From Eumeta japonica (Eukaryota; Arthropoda; Insecta; Lepidoptera; Psychidae), in assembly GCA_005406025.1 (NCBI GenBank), contig BGZK01000530.1:186001-250000 (forward strand): 64,000 bases of DNA. Reading direction: 5' to 3'. The notes under the pieces were generated by a model. That model searched no databases and was not told where the DNA came from. It saw nothing but the letters and a program-made list of their open reading frames with translations. Below, piece after piece: positions 45,631-57,629 of this stretch. How positions within the stretch are numbered: the first letter of the stretch is position 1; each line of letters starts with the position of its first letter. The position numbers and the translations under genes were made by a program.

Positions 45631-46808
45631 AGTCGTATATTTTTATAAACATAGCTAGATGGTTGATTTTCACACAATATTTTTGTATTACCAAAAAATA
45701 AAATAAAGTATTTTCTAAAAGTAATGAAAAATTTTAAAATTAAATAAAAATATTACACGCACTTACCGGAAAACGCCGCCACGAGCCGTTCTGATGTATA
45801 CTGTATGGAATCGATGATGCGTCTTTTCACAAACATTCATAATTTCCTTCTTTTTTAAAATAAATTTGCCAAAGAAAACATAGTCATTGAAGTAGCTGTT
45901 TCTGAGAAAAATAGGTTAGAACATGTATTAAAAATTCACTAAATCACAACCTTATCAATAGCTAACGATCGCGCGTGACGCCATGCTTCCCCAGTTTTAT
46001 ATTGCCAAGCACCAAGCGCGATCTTCAGTCGTCGAGCTTTCATTGAAGCTAAGTATTTTGTTTGTTTGCTGTTTCTTAAATCTTTTCTTTTTGCAATACA
46101 GACGTTTTTTTGTAATAATAGTACAGTATTAGTTTTAGGTTATAGTTATAGTATAAATGTTACATTTACGATATTGACGTTTTTGAACCTTAGGTTGTGT
46201 ATGATTAGCATTTAAATATTTAATAAAAATACCTTTCACTGCTGTCGAATATGCAAGCATGATTTATTGTAGGGGAGCTTGCAAAAGTGACGTGGCTGCG
46301 GCTTTAAAACTTTATAGTGAAACCTACCCTCACAGTCAACAACCTGCGAGTCTACAAATAATTTTGTGGGCTGTTTACTGTTTACGCGACAATTTGCCTA
46401 CATGCGGAAAATCAGAGATTAATTTAATAATACCGAGACCGACCTTTACATCACTGACAATATCAAGTCTTGTTTATCGTTCGTCACGTGCTCGGAAGCG
46501 TGAGCGCTTGGGCGCCGTCTTCTCGAGCATTTCTTAGGATTCTCTCTGTAATATTTTATATTATTTATAAGCATATTTTCAATTACATCTTTTTGCTATA
46601 GTTACTTTGGCACAGTTGTTCTAAAAAAGGAGGAGAATGTGAATATTTGTGGAAACATGCATGATCGATTCCATTCTATAGAGGGCACTTAACAAAATAT
46701 ATTTCTTAATAAACTACAATAATACAAGTGCACATAAACAGCTACAAAATTAAAAAAAAAACTATTTATGCAATAGCATTGGGTAAACTTAAAGAAATGT
46801 ATTAATTA
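45631..46808 (+). mobile_element. DUF4817-encoding repeat, right arm of inverted pair
   Basis: Inverted near-identical copy of 42,130-43,291. The plus-strand frame 46,259-46,537 (92 codons) has the same 74 residues as the left copy and then differs (RSSRARKRERLG) because small indels near 46,480-46,515 shift the frame. Only scattered differences were seen by eye, so the two arms are recent copies of one sequence or have been kept alike by gene conversion. The frame starts in the aagcatgatttattgtaggg context with no recognised promoter. Like its twin it lacks a catalytic domain. Confidence 0.75.
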
Positions 46809-47759
46809 TAGAATCAAACTCTCTCGTTACGATCGCCAGTGGAGTTTACGAAAAAGTGGCACGCGTTTATTGAAGTGCACCCTTTCCTATAATGTAATAT
46901 CGGTGTAACGCCTATTTTTTTTTTCATTTATTTCTAAATAATCATAAAAATGTTATAAAACATGTTTTGATTGTATCGCTGTGCAAGTTCCTTTTTTCAT
47001 ACAACGTTTGTATGTGTTTTAAAGTTTTTCTTTGACTCCGATAATAAGAACTCTAAATTATCGCTTAATGCTCTGACGTGGCGATAGAAAATGGGCTGCG
47101 GCAACCGACTTGAGAAAACTGCACTGCTATTTGTTCCATTTGTGTGTCCTTATTCTTTTCAAATTTCTGGTAAGGCATCTGATCAAAATAAAACCATATA
47201 ACTTATTTTATTTTTACTTTATATTTTTTTCCTTCATAAAATATTTACAATTTAACCTTAAGATAATTAATACTTAAAAAAAAAACAACAATTTTACATA
47301 CCAGCTCCTCATTTTTCTGGAACTACTTTATATATTTTGGCACTGTTTTTTGTTTTGAATTTATATTAAGCCATCAACAGCAATATATATAATAACATCA
47401 TATACGTTCTTATTATATTACAAGTATACACAGCTATGAATAGAAATTATTTGAAGTTATATTAAAAAAATCCAGCCGGAAATTAATATTAATTCAAAAT
47501 CTACTACCTCTAATTAAAGTTATATTATGAAAGAATAATATGTTATCTTCAATTATTACTTCCGTCTTAAAAAAAAATGCAATTCACAGAACTGGAAATA
47601 ATAAAGTGTAGATGATTGCTTTTACAAATATTCCATATATTAAACTCATTGATAAAAACTATAGTTTCGAGTTAGCAGATCTACTACTGAAAAGAAATTA
47701 TTTACTTAATTCACATAGAGTAATCTATTTTATTTAAAGAGGCTACTGATATGCTGTGA
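46809..47759. other. Unassigned, AT-rich; small GC patches
   Basis: 46,809-46,900 (ctctctcgttacgatcgcca) and 47,080-47,130 (aaaatgggctgcggcaaccg) are less AT-rich and may belong to an old repeat. No gene is recognised. Confidence 0.35.
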
Positions 47760-47960
47760 GCCTTTGTGCAAGTTGTACTAGTTGCAGATGGCGGCACAAT
47801 CGCCCGAAATCCCGCTCACGAGATAGTGTTTAGCGAGGGTCTCAGCAGACGCAATATCCGGTACAAGCCGAGGCGAGACGGCGTGGGCTACGTGACTACG
47901 TGTAATAGCCTGTTTTCGTAGACTCCGATTCGCCTCGGCTTTTCCGAATCGTAGGAAATA
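47760..47960. other. GC-rich island with a 75 nt hairpin
   Basis: Arms agccgaggcga (47,866-47,876) and tcgcctcggct (47,930-47,940) are perfect complements separated by 53 nt, and an inner ctacg/cgtag pair can extend the stem. The length is in the range of insect pre-miRNAs, but the middle of the stem is poorly paired and no known miRNA seed was recognised. Confidence 0.4.
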
Positions 47961-49759
47961 TTGACAGTATTATTGATGAATAGTATCAGATAGAAAATTT
48001 TAAAAATTTCCTAAATCATAACAGCCAGGCTTCGACGTACATGTACATCTATATTGAAGTGAAACTTATTAAGCCATTCGTTAATCAGTAATTGGCGAGA
48101 ATTCCGAATGAAATTTAAAGATGTGTCACGATAAGGCACATTTCATTACATGACAGAAAAGAAAGATATAAATTTGAGAGTAAAAGAAAGAGAGCTACAC
48201 AATTTGGCGCCAGAGGAATACACGAAAAGAGATCCACGTATACACAACATTACAAAGCTAAGGAATTCCTCCCGACATAAAAACTGTAGCCAGGCAGACG
48301 TAAACAACATTACTTGTCTGTATTATTATTGGTTTTACCAAATACGAAATCTGGTAGGTCGTAATAGAGAATACTTCGCAAAATAATAAACAATTAATTT
48401 AATTTTGTCCCACATCTTATTTCTTTTATTCCCGATTATTTCGGCATTCCTCTTATGCACGTAAACATAGTTTTCTGTACCTTATTTTTCACTGACCTAA
48501 AATGACATTTTTTTTTAATCTATTAAACTTCTGAATATTTGGTTTTACGGCAAAAAAAATCCATTATGATTCGTAGAGAAAAACTTGATTCGTAAATTCT
48601 ATTTTTGAATTCCCATTTATACGTCCCAAATGTTACTTTTAATCTCAATAACAACTCTTCTCCATAATTTCTAGTTTTATTCTTTCAAACGGTCATGCAT
48701 TCTTTAGCTTTCATTATTGCAACTTATTTAGCATATCTTTCTAATTCTTTATACCTGTGTGATTGTCTTTTGCAGACAATAAATCTAGCCATGTTTTCTT
48801 CTTCTCATGTACTATTTCCTTATTTTAATTTCACCTACATTACCTTTCTAATTAACATTGTCCTCTTATTTATAAGTCATATCCTTTTCCGTACGTATTA
48901 CGCTATATGAAGATAATGCGAAAAATAAGTAGTAGATGGAATGAGGTAAAATTTAAGAGTGTGTGAACAGTGTAAATGTTAAAGCTTGATAGTTTATGAA
49001 ATAATTAAAGGTTTAAAGAAAAGTTGTTAACACCCACAACACCTACTCTTTACAATGAAATCAGGAAGTTTAATGAAGAAGGTCAAACTAATGTGGTGAA
49101 ATAAATTGAGATTTATGTTAGCATTACATCTTCGTCCTTATTTTAATTAATACTAGTAACCTCAAAGTATTATACTTATGTTTGCTCCAAGGAATCTCCT
49201 TGAGGCCAGTCTGCGAGTAAATAGAAAAATATTGTTAAAACGAATTTACAACCCAGATTCCATTTCAATCCACATATTTAATAAGTGAATATTGCATCAG
49301 TACCATTTAAATTAACTTCTAACAATGAAATTAATTTGTGAATATACATTGAATTAACATGAACTTTATAGTAAAATATCCACTGCTTATTATAAGTGTT
49401 TACTACACAATTGTGTAAACGATCACATATTTTGTTTGTACATTAGATTTTATTTGAAATTTCATTTGACATGAATTTTAGATGGAATAACAGTTTCAAC
49501 AACATATAAAATGTTGTGTAAATGAAAACGTCAGAAAATCTCCTAGCGATGTCGATACTATTTGTCGAGTACCGCACTGGATTGATATGACGGTTAACTA
49601 TCGAAATATATTATAACTTGGATCCCTTTTATTAATATATCTAATTCTTAATAAAATTAATTGGTATTTATGGAGCGAAAAACGGAAGTGATTTAAATAA
49701 AGCGATGACAAAATGAAATTGTGTGTGTTTATTCATAAATCATTGTTATATTGTATTGA
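47961..49759. other. AT-rich sequence, no gene recognised
   Basis: Frames of 71-78 codons (48,150-48,386; 48,695-48,910) are low complexity or hydrophobic and unassigned. No repeat recognised. Confidence 0.45.
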
Positions 49760-49880
49760 GCAACGACTGCCAGGGCCAGTCGCCCGGGGCCGCGCCCGCC
49801 GCCGCCGTCAGCGCGCTGTGGCGAGCGGCGACGTGTGCTGGCATTTCGAAGATCGTGCGCTGTGCGACCAAACAACTCTT
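49760..49880. other. GC-rich island, possible noncoding regulatory element
   Basis: cccggggccgcgcccgccgc near 49,783, then gtggcgagcggcgacgtgtg. The 97-codon frame through it (49,713-50,006) is Arg-rich only over the island and shows no family. Confidence 0.35.
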
Positions 49881-51089
49881 TCAGAGCTGCTCCTAATTTG
49901 TATCGAATTGATTCTTATCCGTAGTTTCATCATACATCATAAGACTATACTAAAAGTTGGCAAAATGATACCACATAAAAAAGTGTCCAAAATAAGCAAA
50001 CGTTGATAATTTATCGATCGATGCGTACTACCAAATTCTGTACTTAATATGTGATATTTCGGTGAATTAAAAACTCAATTATATTATATTCAGGTACTTT
50101 CTAAAAATTAACATTAAAATATGCTTATTTGACGTATTTGGCAATTATCGAATATAAATCCAACTGAATTTGAAAATTCCATCTAATTCTTTCTTGTAAC
50201 TACCGCAATATTAATGCAATATTCACTTGTACTTAGTTACTGACCCGTCATTTAACCCGAGATGAATATCAAGGGTTAGATAAATTTAAATACTTAAACT
50301 GATCTTATTCTCCGTGCACTGCAAATTGACAAAGATAATACAAAAGGCGATCCGATAGAGTTTCGTTTAAATAAATTTGATAATTCAGATCAGAGATACG
50401 TGCTTCTTGGACTGTTTAAATTCACTTCGGGTAAGTTCTTTTGAGAATTTGCATTTATATTTCTAGTTAAAGTAAAAAAGAATACGTAGCTAGCATATGG
50501 TCTGCATACTAATGTGGTAGGCAGTCAGTGTTTGCTTTCTATAAAAATTTTAACAACAGCAATGAAAGAAATAACAAAATATAAATACGAAATTATTCAT
50601 TGCGAGTTATTTAAATCATGAAAGTCAAAGTTCAGAAATATTAATTATTTGTTTTATATAAATAATCATTTGAATGAATTTCTTTTAACAAGCAGCTGTT
50701 GGTGGCGGTTCATTCGGTCTAATTTTCTTTTTAAGATTGATTCCCAAAATAAACATACAACTTTGGTTTGAATAATTTGCGTTATTCCAAAACAAAAAGC
50801 AGATAAGATGCTAATACAACCTAAGCTTGATTTATTACTTTATCAATGTATTATCTTTCATTTGCAAACGACAACGACCTTTTTTAGATAAAGCTTTGCC
50901 TTTGCCAATTAGTTGAATAATAAGAAAAAGCAGGTTATGCTGATTTCGAATTTTAAATTATTATATTATAATAATAAGCCGTTTAATCCATATCCTCAGT
51001 TTTACATTTCAATGTCGTTAGTATTTTTATAGATGTACTTGATATATAGTTTTCATTAAAGTTAAAAGTCTTTAAATTAAATGTAATTA
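49881..51089. other. AT-rich sequence, no gene recognised
   Basis: Nothing recognised. Confidence 0.45.
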
Positions 51090-51860
51090 ATATAGTATAT
51101 GGAATCCTCTTTTGGGTGTAGACCTCCCCAACCTTTTCCACCTTTCCTTATTTTTGTCCTGCTCGATCTAATCTCGCCCTACTGCCTGTACAATTTCGTC
51201 TGCCTATTGTTGTTTTGGTCTGCCTGTTTTTCTTTTGCCTGATGGTGCTTTCCATGAGGTGGTTTCTATTGTCCAACTTCTATCTGCGTGGCGTGCGATT
51301 TGACCAACCCATTTCCACTTCATTATTAGTGCATCCGTAATCTTTTTTTACTGTTTTATCTCCTCGCTTCGTACTATATGTATTTTTCTGATTTGTAATA
51401 AGTTCCCCATTGCTTTTTGTGTATTCCCCAATTTTTGTTTGATATTTTTTGTGAATACCCAGGTTTGACATCCATATAGGAGGCATAGCATAATACAGGT
51501 GTCCATCGCAGTTTTTTTTTTTTTATATGTAGGCTATAGTTGCGTTGCCTCTTAATATTTCTTTTAACGACCAAAATTTTTTCCATGTTAACGTTATTCT
51601 TCTTATTATTTCTTCTAAGTTACTGTTTGTATTGAATGATACTTGTTTTCCCAAATAAATATAATTGTCAACATATCCTATTATGTGACCGTTTACTTGT
51701 ATTGGTCTTTTGTAATTTTCGTCATTCTTATTGTCTATTTGTGTTTATATCAAGTCTAACTTTTTTACTTTTCTGATCAAGTGTCGTTATGATTTCCTCT
51801 AACTCTTTAGATGTTTCGTCAAAATCTTAGACGATTGAGGTATTTTTCAATTGTTAGTAT
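51090..51860 (-). mobile_element. RTE-type LINE, C-terminal RT (dead), second subfamily
   Basis: Minus strand, in order: NYIYLGKQVSF (about 51,665), TWKKFWSLKEIL (about 51,585), YMDVKPGYSQKI relic of the CLTYGCQTW block (about 51,475), GNTQKAMGNLLQIRKIH (about 51,425), MKWKWVGQIARHADRSWTIE (about 51,320), TTSWKAPSGKRKTGRPKQQ (about 51,260), ADEIVQAVGRD and ERWKRLG (about 51,190-51,110). This is the usual order after the catalytic core of RTE-type proteins, but closer to the 'W...ETT.W.P..GKRK.GRP..RW.DEI' subfamily than to the copies at 1-27 kb. The core itself is not recognisable; 51,860-52,200 is T-rich and may be its eroded remainder. Confidence 0.75.
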
Positions 51861-52229
51861 GCCTTTTTGTGCCCAATTTATTCCATATGGGCCAGGGTTT
51901 TTTTTGTTTATTATTTTTTTTATATTCCTGTGTTGTTTTATGTATATGTGTGTTTTTCATCAGTTGGTTAAACAGTGTAATTTTTTATTTGATAGATTGT
52001 TTGGTGTTCAGTGACAACGCAGTTTTTTTTCTTGTATAGGTTTCTATAGAGTTTTTTGCATGTTAGATCACCTTTTTACTTGTTTCAGTTTTCTCTGATA
52101 CATGGTTTAGGTTATATACCCATTTTTTATGCGTATTTAGTTCCTTGAATGCTCTTTTGTACTTTTAAATTTTTAATTTAATATATTCTTATAGACAAAT
52201 GGTGAGATAGAAGAACAGCGGAAGCTTAG
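51861..52229. other. T-rich sequence, possible eroded LINE
   Basis: Overlapping plus-strand hydrophobic frames (51,811-52,039) are antisense-type by-products of T-rich DNA. Nothing firm. Confidence 0.35.
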
Positions 52230-52281
52230 TTATAGGGTACCTTGACACCCTTTGGGTACGGAACCCTATATATATATATAT
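52230..52281. repeat. Short fragment of the 'cggaaccc' dispersed repeat plus TA run
   Basis: tagggtaccttgacaccctt followed by tgggtacggaaccctata, similar to the start of the dispersed repeats at 15.3 and 62.1 kb, then a short (TA) run. Confidence 0.45.
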
Positions 52282-52489
52282 TACACATTAAAAATCTTAC
52301 ATTTGATATTTATATTTTGTCATGTTCTTACATGAATAACTAAATATACATAAAAAAATACTCAATAAACATTGAAAGGAAGCACATGAGAAAAATAGAC
52401 AAGTAAACAAGAAAAATAGACAAAGTAAGAATTAAAATAAATAAGCATAGTGCCCGGTAAAAGCATCAAAGAATTTATATCAAAATCGT
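52282..52489. other. AT-rich sequence, no gene recognised
   Basis: Nothing recognised. Confidence 0.35.
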
Positions 52490-52700
52490 TCCGAATATGA
52501 CCGAGGGGGGTCGAGGCGAAGTTAATAAATCACGTACGATGTCTAGGAGTGACGACATATGAAGCCGCCGTCAGCAAACTGACCGCCGTGTTCCTTCTCA
52601 GCCATTGGACGTACACCGATCGCTGTTCACCGCCTGCCGGGCGTTTGACTGAGTGCACATTTCAACGGACGGCCACACGATTTCCGATCTGTAACCCTTT
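52490..52700. other. GC-rich island, possible noncoding regulatory element
   Basis: Contains gagggggggtcgaggcgaag-like sequence near 52,503, tgaagccgccgtcagcaaac (52,560) and accgcctgccgggcgtttga (52,628). No protein family. Confidence 0.35.
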
Positions 52701-52904
52701 ATGTCGGTGGTTTTATATATTCTTATAAGACTGAAGTAGGTATGTCCTACTTATTACTTGTGCTACTACTAAAGAACTTTCTGGTGAGGTAAACCAATCC
52801 AAATCCATAGTAATATACTTACAAGGCACTCTTTGTAAAACAATGATTGTTTTGAGCTCTATTTTCTTATACCCAATATACATGTATTAGACAAAGTATT
52901 TACG
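52701..52904. other. AT-rich sequence, no gene recognised
   Basis: Nothing recognised. Confidence 0.35.
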
Positions 52905-53165
52905 ATAATCTCCTTCGTTTATTCGTTTCAACCATTCCCTTATCCGTTTCTGCCATTCAATGTTGAATATGGGTCTCTTTTAGATTTTCCGGCATACCTT
53001 ACGGCTCGCACCTTCACCAATTCGTCCATCGAGTAGCTGACTGGCTCAGACTGCAATTTCAGTTCGTGGGGGGCACTCATGAACCCTTGTTTCCCAGACG
53101 TTATCAGTTCTGTGAGCAATGTGACCTGCCTGTTGCCACTTGCTAGTTCTATTGGCTATGTTGAT
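52905..53165 (-). mobile_element. RTE-type LINE, extreme 3' end (dead)
   Basis: Minus-strand translation: SKWQQAGHIAHRTDNVWETR (about 53,140; family KWQWAGHIARRTDGRWGR), VHECPPRTEI (family VLEWRPRTG), LLDGRIGEGA and EWQKRIREW, with stops. A short 5'-truncated copy. Confidence 0.65.
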
Positions 53166-53579
53166 TAATATTGTTTTATACCGATTTCTTTGTTACGAAC
53201 TTTATCTTACAGAAAAATTTATTTTTATGAAATATTTTGTTAATTTTTAATAAAAATAGTTATTGTATATTTATTACATATACATGCCAAAAACAAAGAT
53301 TATTATCCGAAATTAAAATCTAAACTTTTACATCAATTTCAAAACAGTGTTTTATATGTATTTTTTATTTTAAAATTATGTTGTCAATCTAAGTTTCTGT
53401 TCGAGTTAAGCTTCTTATTGCAACGAAATTTTATTTCGTATTTTTTCTGTTCCGGTCACTCAACGTCGGTACATCAATTGTGCTACAGCCGTTTAAAAAT
53501 ATCATACGCATTACAAACATAACAAAACCTCGCCTTAGAATCAATCACACGCACACCATTTTCATGAAAATATTGTCAT
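53166..53579. other. AT-rich sequence, no gene recognised
   Basis: Nothing recognised. Confidence 0.4.
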
Positions 53580-53960
53580 AGAAAAGCAAAGAAACCCGCT
53601 CTCGGAAGGACAATTCCCGGCACGCGCCGCCTGCGCTGTATTTCGTCGGCGAATACATTTCAATTCTTCGTCGAATCCCTCGCGGCATTAGGTCGCCTAT
53701 AACTCAGTACTCGCGAGGTTAAGTTGAATGACCTACGTTGGGCAAAAATTGTATTTATTGCCAGACCGTGGCCGGCTGGTACCTTTGCGTGACCGCGCTA
53801 TTGTTGCTGAAATTTCCGGGATCCGCTGAGCCCTTTGTGAGAATTCATTCATTTGCTCGGTGACACTGCTTTCCTGGCTAAAAAATGTTAACGTTGCGGC
53901 ACAATTTGTGATAAAGCCTACTTTTCCCATATCAAAGTCGTAAAGCGAAGATTCATTATA
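53580..53960. other. GC-elevated island, possible noncoding regulatory element or small gene
   Basis: 53,580-53,710 is strongly GC-rich (cccggcacgcgccgcctgcg). The adjoining minus-strand frame 53,733-53,930 (65 codons) has varied, protein-like composition (TEQMNEFSQRAQR, IPEISATIARSRKG) but no recognised family, signal peptide or motif. I favour a noncoding element; a small exon is the alternative. Confidence 0.35.
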
Positions 53961-55619
53961 ATAACCCTGAATCGTTTGTTCGGCTACACATTAATGATAT
54001 TAGTGACGAACTGACAACTACAAAATAATAATTTAGTTTTATGTCACATATGATTTAATTTTAAGTAAATGAGTTCATATATTGTTTAAATTTGTATTAA
54101 ACGAAACTTCATTCCGTATAGGCTGCCGTGAACACATTTAACTTCATCGCCTGAAATGTACGGGCCTAAATATTATATTAAAACATGCTCTTCTAAGCAA
54201 TTTGAGAACTTTGAGTATTTTGAAAATATATAAACAAAACGTTTGGTGGCCGAATTGCTTTTAATTTAAAAAGCAATAGTTTCAAATATTCATTGCATTT
54301 TAATATAAGTAAAAAAAAAACCAGTTGCTCCGTGTTTCGTTAAAGTCCTAAGCCTGGCGGTTCTGGCAATAGAACAGCCGTTAGTAAATTTTCTGTGGAA
54401 GAGCATGGATGGTTTAAAGTCCAAGCTCCTCTGTCTAAAATAAAAATCTTTAGGAAACATCACTGCAGGATTTTAAGGTTTTATTTTGTTTTATTTCTAA
54501 TTTAGAGACAGAACTCTGTTTGCGCAGTCAGTTTTAAAAAGTAATTAATTAAGGAAGGTTCAAGGGTACTAAAAGCACTCAAGTAGACGTAAACCATTTA
54601 TCATCATCACCATCATTATCAACAAGATCAACTTTTAAATCAAAGACCGCAACACATAGTACCGTAATATGCGCGTCTCTATTTTTAATCTAATATCTCA
54701 GCAGTCTGTCATCCTTCAGAGTTGTTGACCTACATAAATCCGCACGTACTTTATGCAACTTACATAAAAATAAATTGTGATCACGAATGTTGTTCAGAAA
54801 AATCAAAATGATTTTATGATGATTACATAAAGGATTAATTACTTCCACAATATAAGTAAGAATTGATAAATATAGAAACAATATCCAAAATATAATACAA
54901 ATGGTAGGTAAAAGAGAGAAAGAAGGGAAAGAGGTAGAAAAAACAGCGAGAAAGAGAGAATTAGACATCTTATAACATTGGGACACTAGCTGAAACAAAC
55001 TAGACAGAAAAAATACTGTTTGCTTAGTATTATTCGTTGGATTATAGCAATTTGAGACTCATTCTGTAAATTGAAATAACAGTATTAGTTTAAACGGTAC
55101 ATGCTATAGGGGTTGAAGAAAAACAATTAATATAAGCAATAAATATTTACAATGTCTAAGGTACAAGCGCCAATGTATAGTGACTTCACCGATCATTATA
55201 ATTCAGTCAACTAAATCAGGCTTTTATAAGTTATTGCACTAAGTACTTCAAAAATTATAATTTTAACTAAACGTAATTTAAAAAAACGAGCTACAATGGA
55301 CTGAAAAATAAAACTCAATTTTTTAATAATATTTTAATGTAAGATAATAAAGCGTTGATATCAGTTGTCTAATTTTTGTTTATCGTTAAGTATTCATAAT
55401 TAAAAGCAAAATGATGAAATTATAACTGTAATATTAAACTTTACTTGCTTTTTTCACTTTCATTAAAGTAATTGTTGAAAAGTTAGATTATAAAACTATA
55501 ATGACTTTTTCTTCGCACTTTCGATTTTATTTTTTTAATCGCAATTTTCCTTGTTTTTCTACTTCCATTTTCATATTTTCTTTATTTTTCTCGCGTGGTT
55601 TCGACTTTCTTCTCGGAAC
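53961..55619. other. AT-rich sequence, no gene recognised
   Basis: A hydrophobic 102-codon minus-strand frame (54,690-54,998) lies over purine-rich DNA and shows no family; I treat it as chance. A catcatcaccatcat microsatellite lies near 54,602-54,620. Confidence 0.45.
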
Positions 55620-55800
55620 AACGGACACTTAAAATGTTGATCCGCGAAGTGGTCCACGAAGCAAGACAAAATTGACTACAACATTGTTGTGATCGGTGTC
55701 TTAATAGGTCGAGTGACCCGGTTCATTCCACAGTACACGTTCGTTCCATTGACGCAACGAGGGCACTCGACGTAGATGACGCTTATGATATAACATTTTA
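55620..55800 (-). mobile_element. Possible GIY-YIG (Penelope-type) endonuclease relic
   Basis: One minus-strand frame reads IISVIYVECPRC (about 55,785), NVYCGMNRVTRPIKT (about 55,742-55,700) and, after a stop, SCFVDHFADQHFKCP (about 55,660). The spacing of VIY..(E)CP.C, VY.G.T.R.IK and V.HF...H resembles the GIY-YIG domain that ends Penelope-type retroelement proteins. Only about 60 residues are seen and the Cys/Gly pattern is imperfect, so this is tentative. Confidence 0.35.
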
Positions 55801-56159
55801 AATCACCCTCATTCTATTCAACCCTCGGCACGTTTCTTTTCTCTGGCTTGAGTGAGACATTTCGTGCTCCATAACATTGAAACCAGTCAAACAAACCTAA
55901 ATTCGAGGGTTTACTAGTGACCGCTGAAGAATCGCACTATCCACCTGCTGACTCTCTTATCGGACCCTCTTTATCAAACGTCATATATAGGAGGTGTCAA
56001 ATATACTCTACACATCTAACTCCTTTATAATTTCACTCAGTCTATCGTATAGTTATTTAACATGTAGATCTACATACGATCAGATATTAATGCGTTTTTT
56101 CCTTTTTTCCCTAATATTCAAATCTTTAACATAAATATTCTCTTTAATTGATTCATAAT
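55801..56159. other. Unassigned, moderately GC
   Basis: 55,800-55,990 may be the upstream part of the relic at 55.6-55.8 kb. The rest shows nothing. Confidence 0.3.
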
Positions 56160-56335
56160 AACGAGCTTCGTTCGCATAAAGAGTGCTTTGCGACGCGCTT
56201 GTATTTTACAGTGAGTCCCTGGCGCCGACGGCGGAGCGCGTTGTTCACACACGTGCGGGTGCAGCTAACTCGATCATGTCCGACCTAATTGTGCGGCGCT
56301 GGCCACCGCCGCCGCTAATGGGATGATTTAGAATT
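56160..56335. other. GC-rich island, possible noncoding regulatory element
   Basis: gcgccgacggcggagcgcgt near 56,222 and gccaccgccgccgctaatgg near 56,302, ending in gggatgattta (a PBX/Hox-like core). No protein is recognised. Confidence 0.35.
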
Positions 56336-57629
56336 CACAAACATGCTGTACATCTTTCGTATTACCATTTAAGGTTCCACCGGGACTATTGTTTAATGGT
56401 TATCTTTATTAAAACGAACAATTTTAAAACGCTTTTAACAGATTTCAGAGAACATGCTGTTTGAGACACCATTGATGATGATTACTATTTTTCTGTCTCC
56501 TGTCTTATGTTATTGTAAACAAGCAAATATTTGAAATTATCCATGTAAGTAAACGTAAAAAGAGATAAAACAGCTTCAGCCTTTAAAACTCTATCCCAAT
56601 TAATAATATAAATATTTAAATTGAGCAAAGACTCTGCGCAGGCTCAGTCTACATAATACGCTTTTATTTATGAAAGATTACAAGTTCTTTATAAGATTGT
56701 TTAAAGTTCAACTTATTTTTTTATAAATAAATTTTTGGAACTGTTATACCCGCAGATTAAAACGACTAATAATTTTTAAAACTTGTTACTTCCTAATGTT
56801 TTTTCAATGGGCTTTAAGGAAACATGAGGAAGTAATATGTCTCTGACAGTTTAAAAACTAAACACTAGTTATCAATTCTATAGTAATAAATCATCAAATA
56901 AAATATTTTAATAATGATATCGTACACCACAAGTTGGGTAAGGATTTTTTTATAGAGCCTACCACAGTCAAAAATCTTATATTTGACTAAGAGAAAAAAA
57001 GAATTAATGACACAAGAATCGATAATGATGTTAAGGAAAAAGGACCAATATTTAAGAATAAGGATATTTTATTCAAAATTGATAAGTTAACCCAAATATA
57101 TTCCTAGTAATAATAGAAAATAGGTGAAAGCTTGTGTTTCACATATTGCGATGACCACATCAGAATTGAAGCTTTGACCTAACGTCCGAGTCACGGAACG
57201 AGTAACTTCATTTGTATAAGTAAGTTAAAAAGTTGAAAACCAATTGATAGTTTTTTTTCATTCTCCCTTGTCGCAACAAACGCGACAGCGGTTTTATAGT
57301 TATTCTCAGGTCCATTTATCTCTATCGTACAGCCTTTTATTTGTTTTGGCAGGTTTTGAAATAACTAGAACCATTTTTTTCTTTTACTTATCTTTTATAT
57401 TTCATTCTTAAATACTACATTTAATCTAGTTATCTCTATTTCTATACTATTTTCTATATGCAGTGTTAATAATACAATAAACATGCAAATATCTTATATT
57501 TTATTCATAATCTTATTTGACTGCTTTACATTCAAGCATATTTTTAATATTATATGTCTCCATTTGTTACGTCATTAATGTCTCTTGCACATTACTAAGT
57601 TTCATACAGATAAAACCCGCCAGGATTTA
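56336..57629. other. AT-rich sequence, no gene recognised
   Basis: Nothing recognised. Confidence 0.45.

Noticed and set aside
54690..54998. 102-codon minus-strand hydrophobic frame that could suggest a membrane protein
   Set aside because: It is the complement of a purine-rich low-complexity tract; no motif or family is seen.
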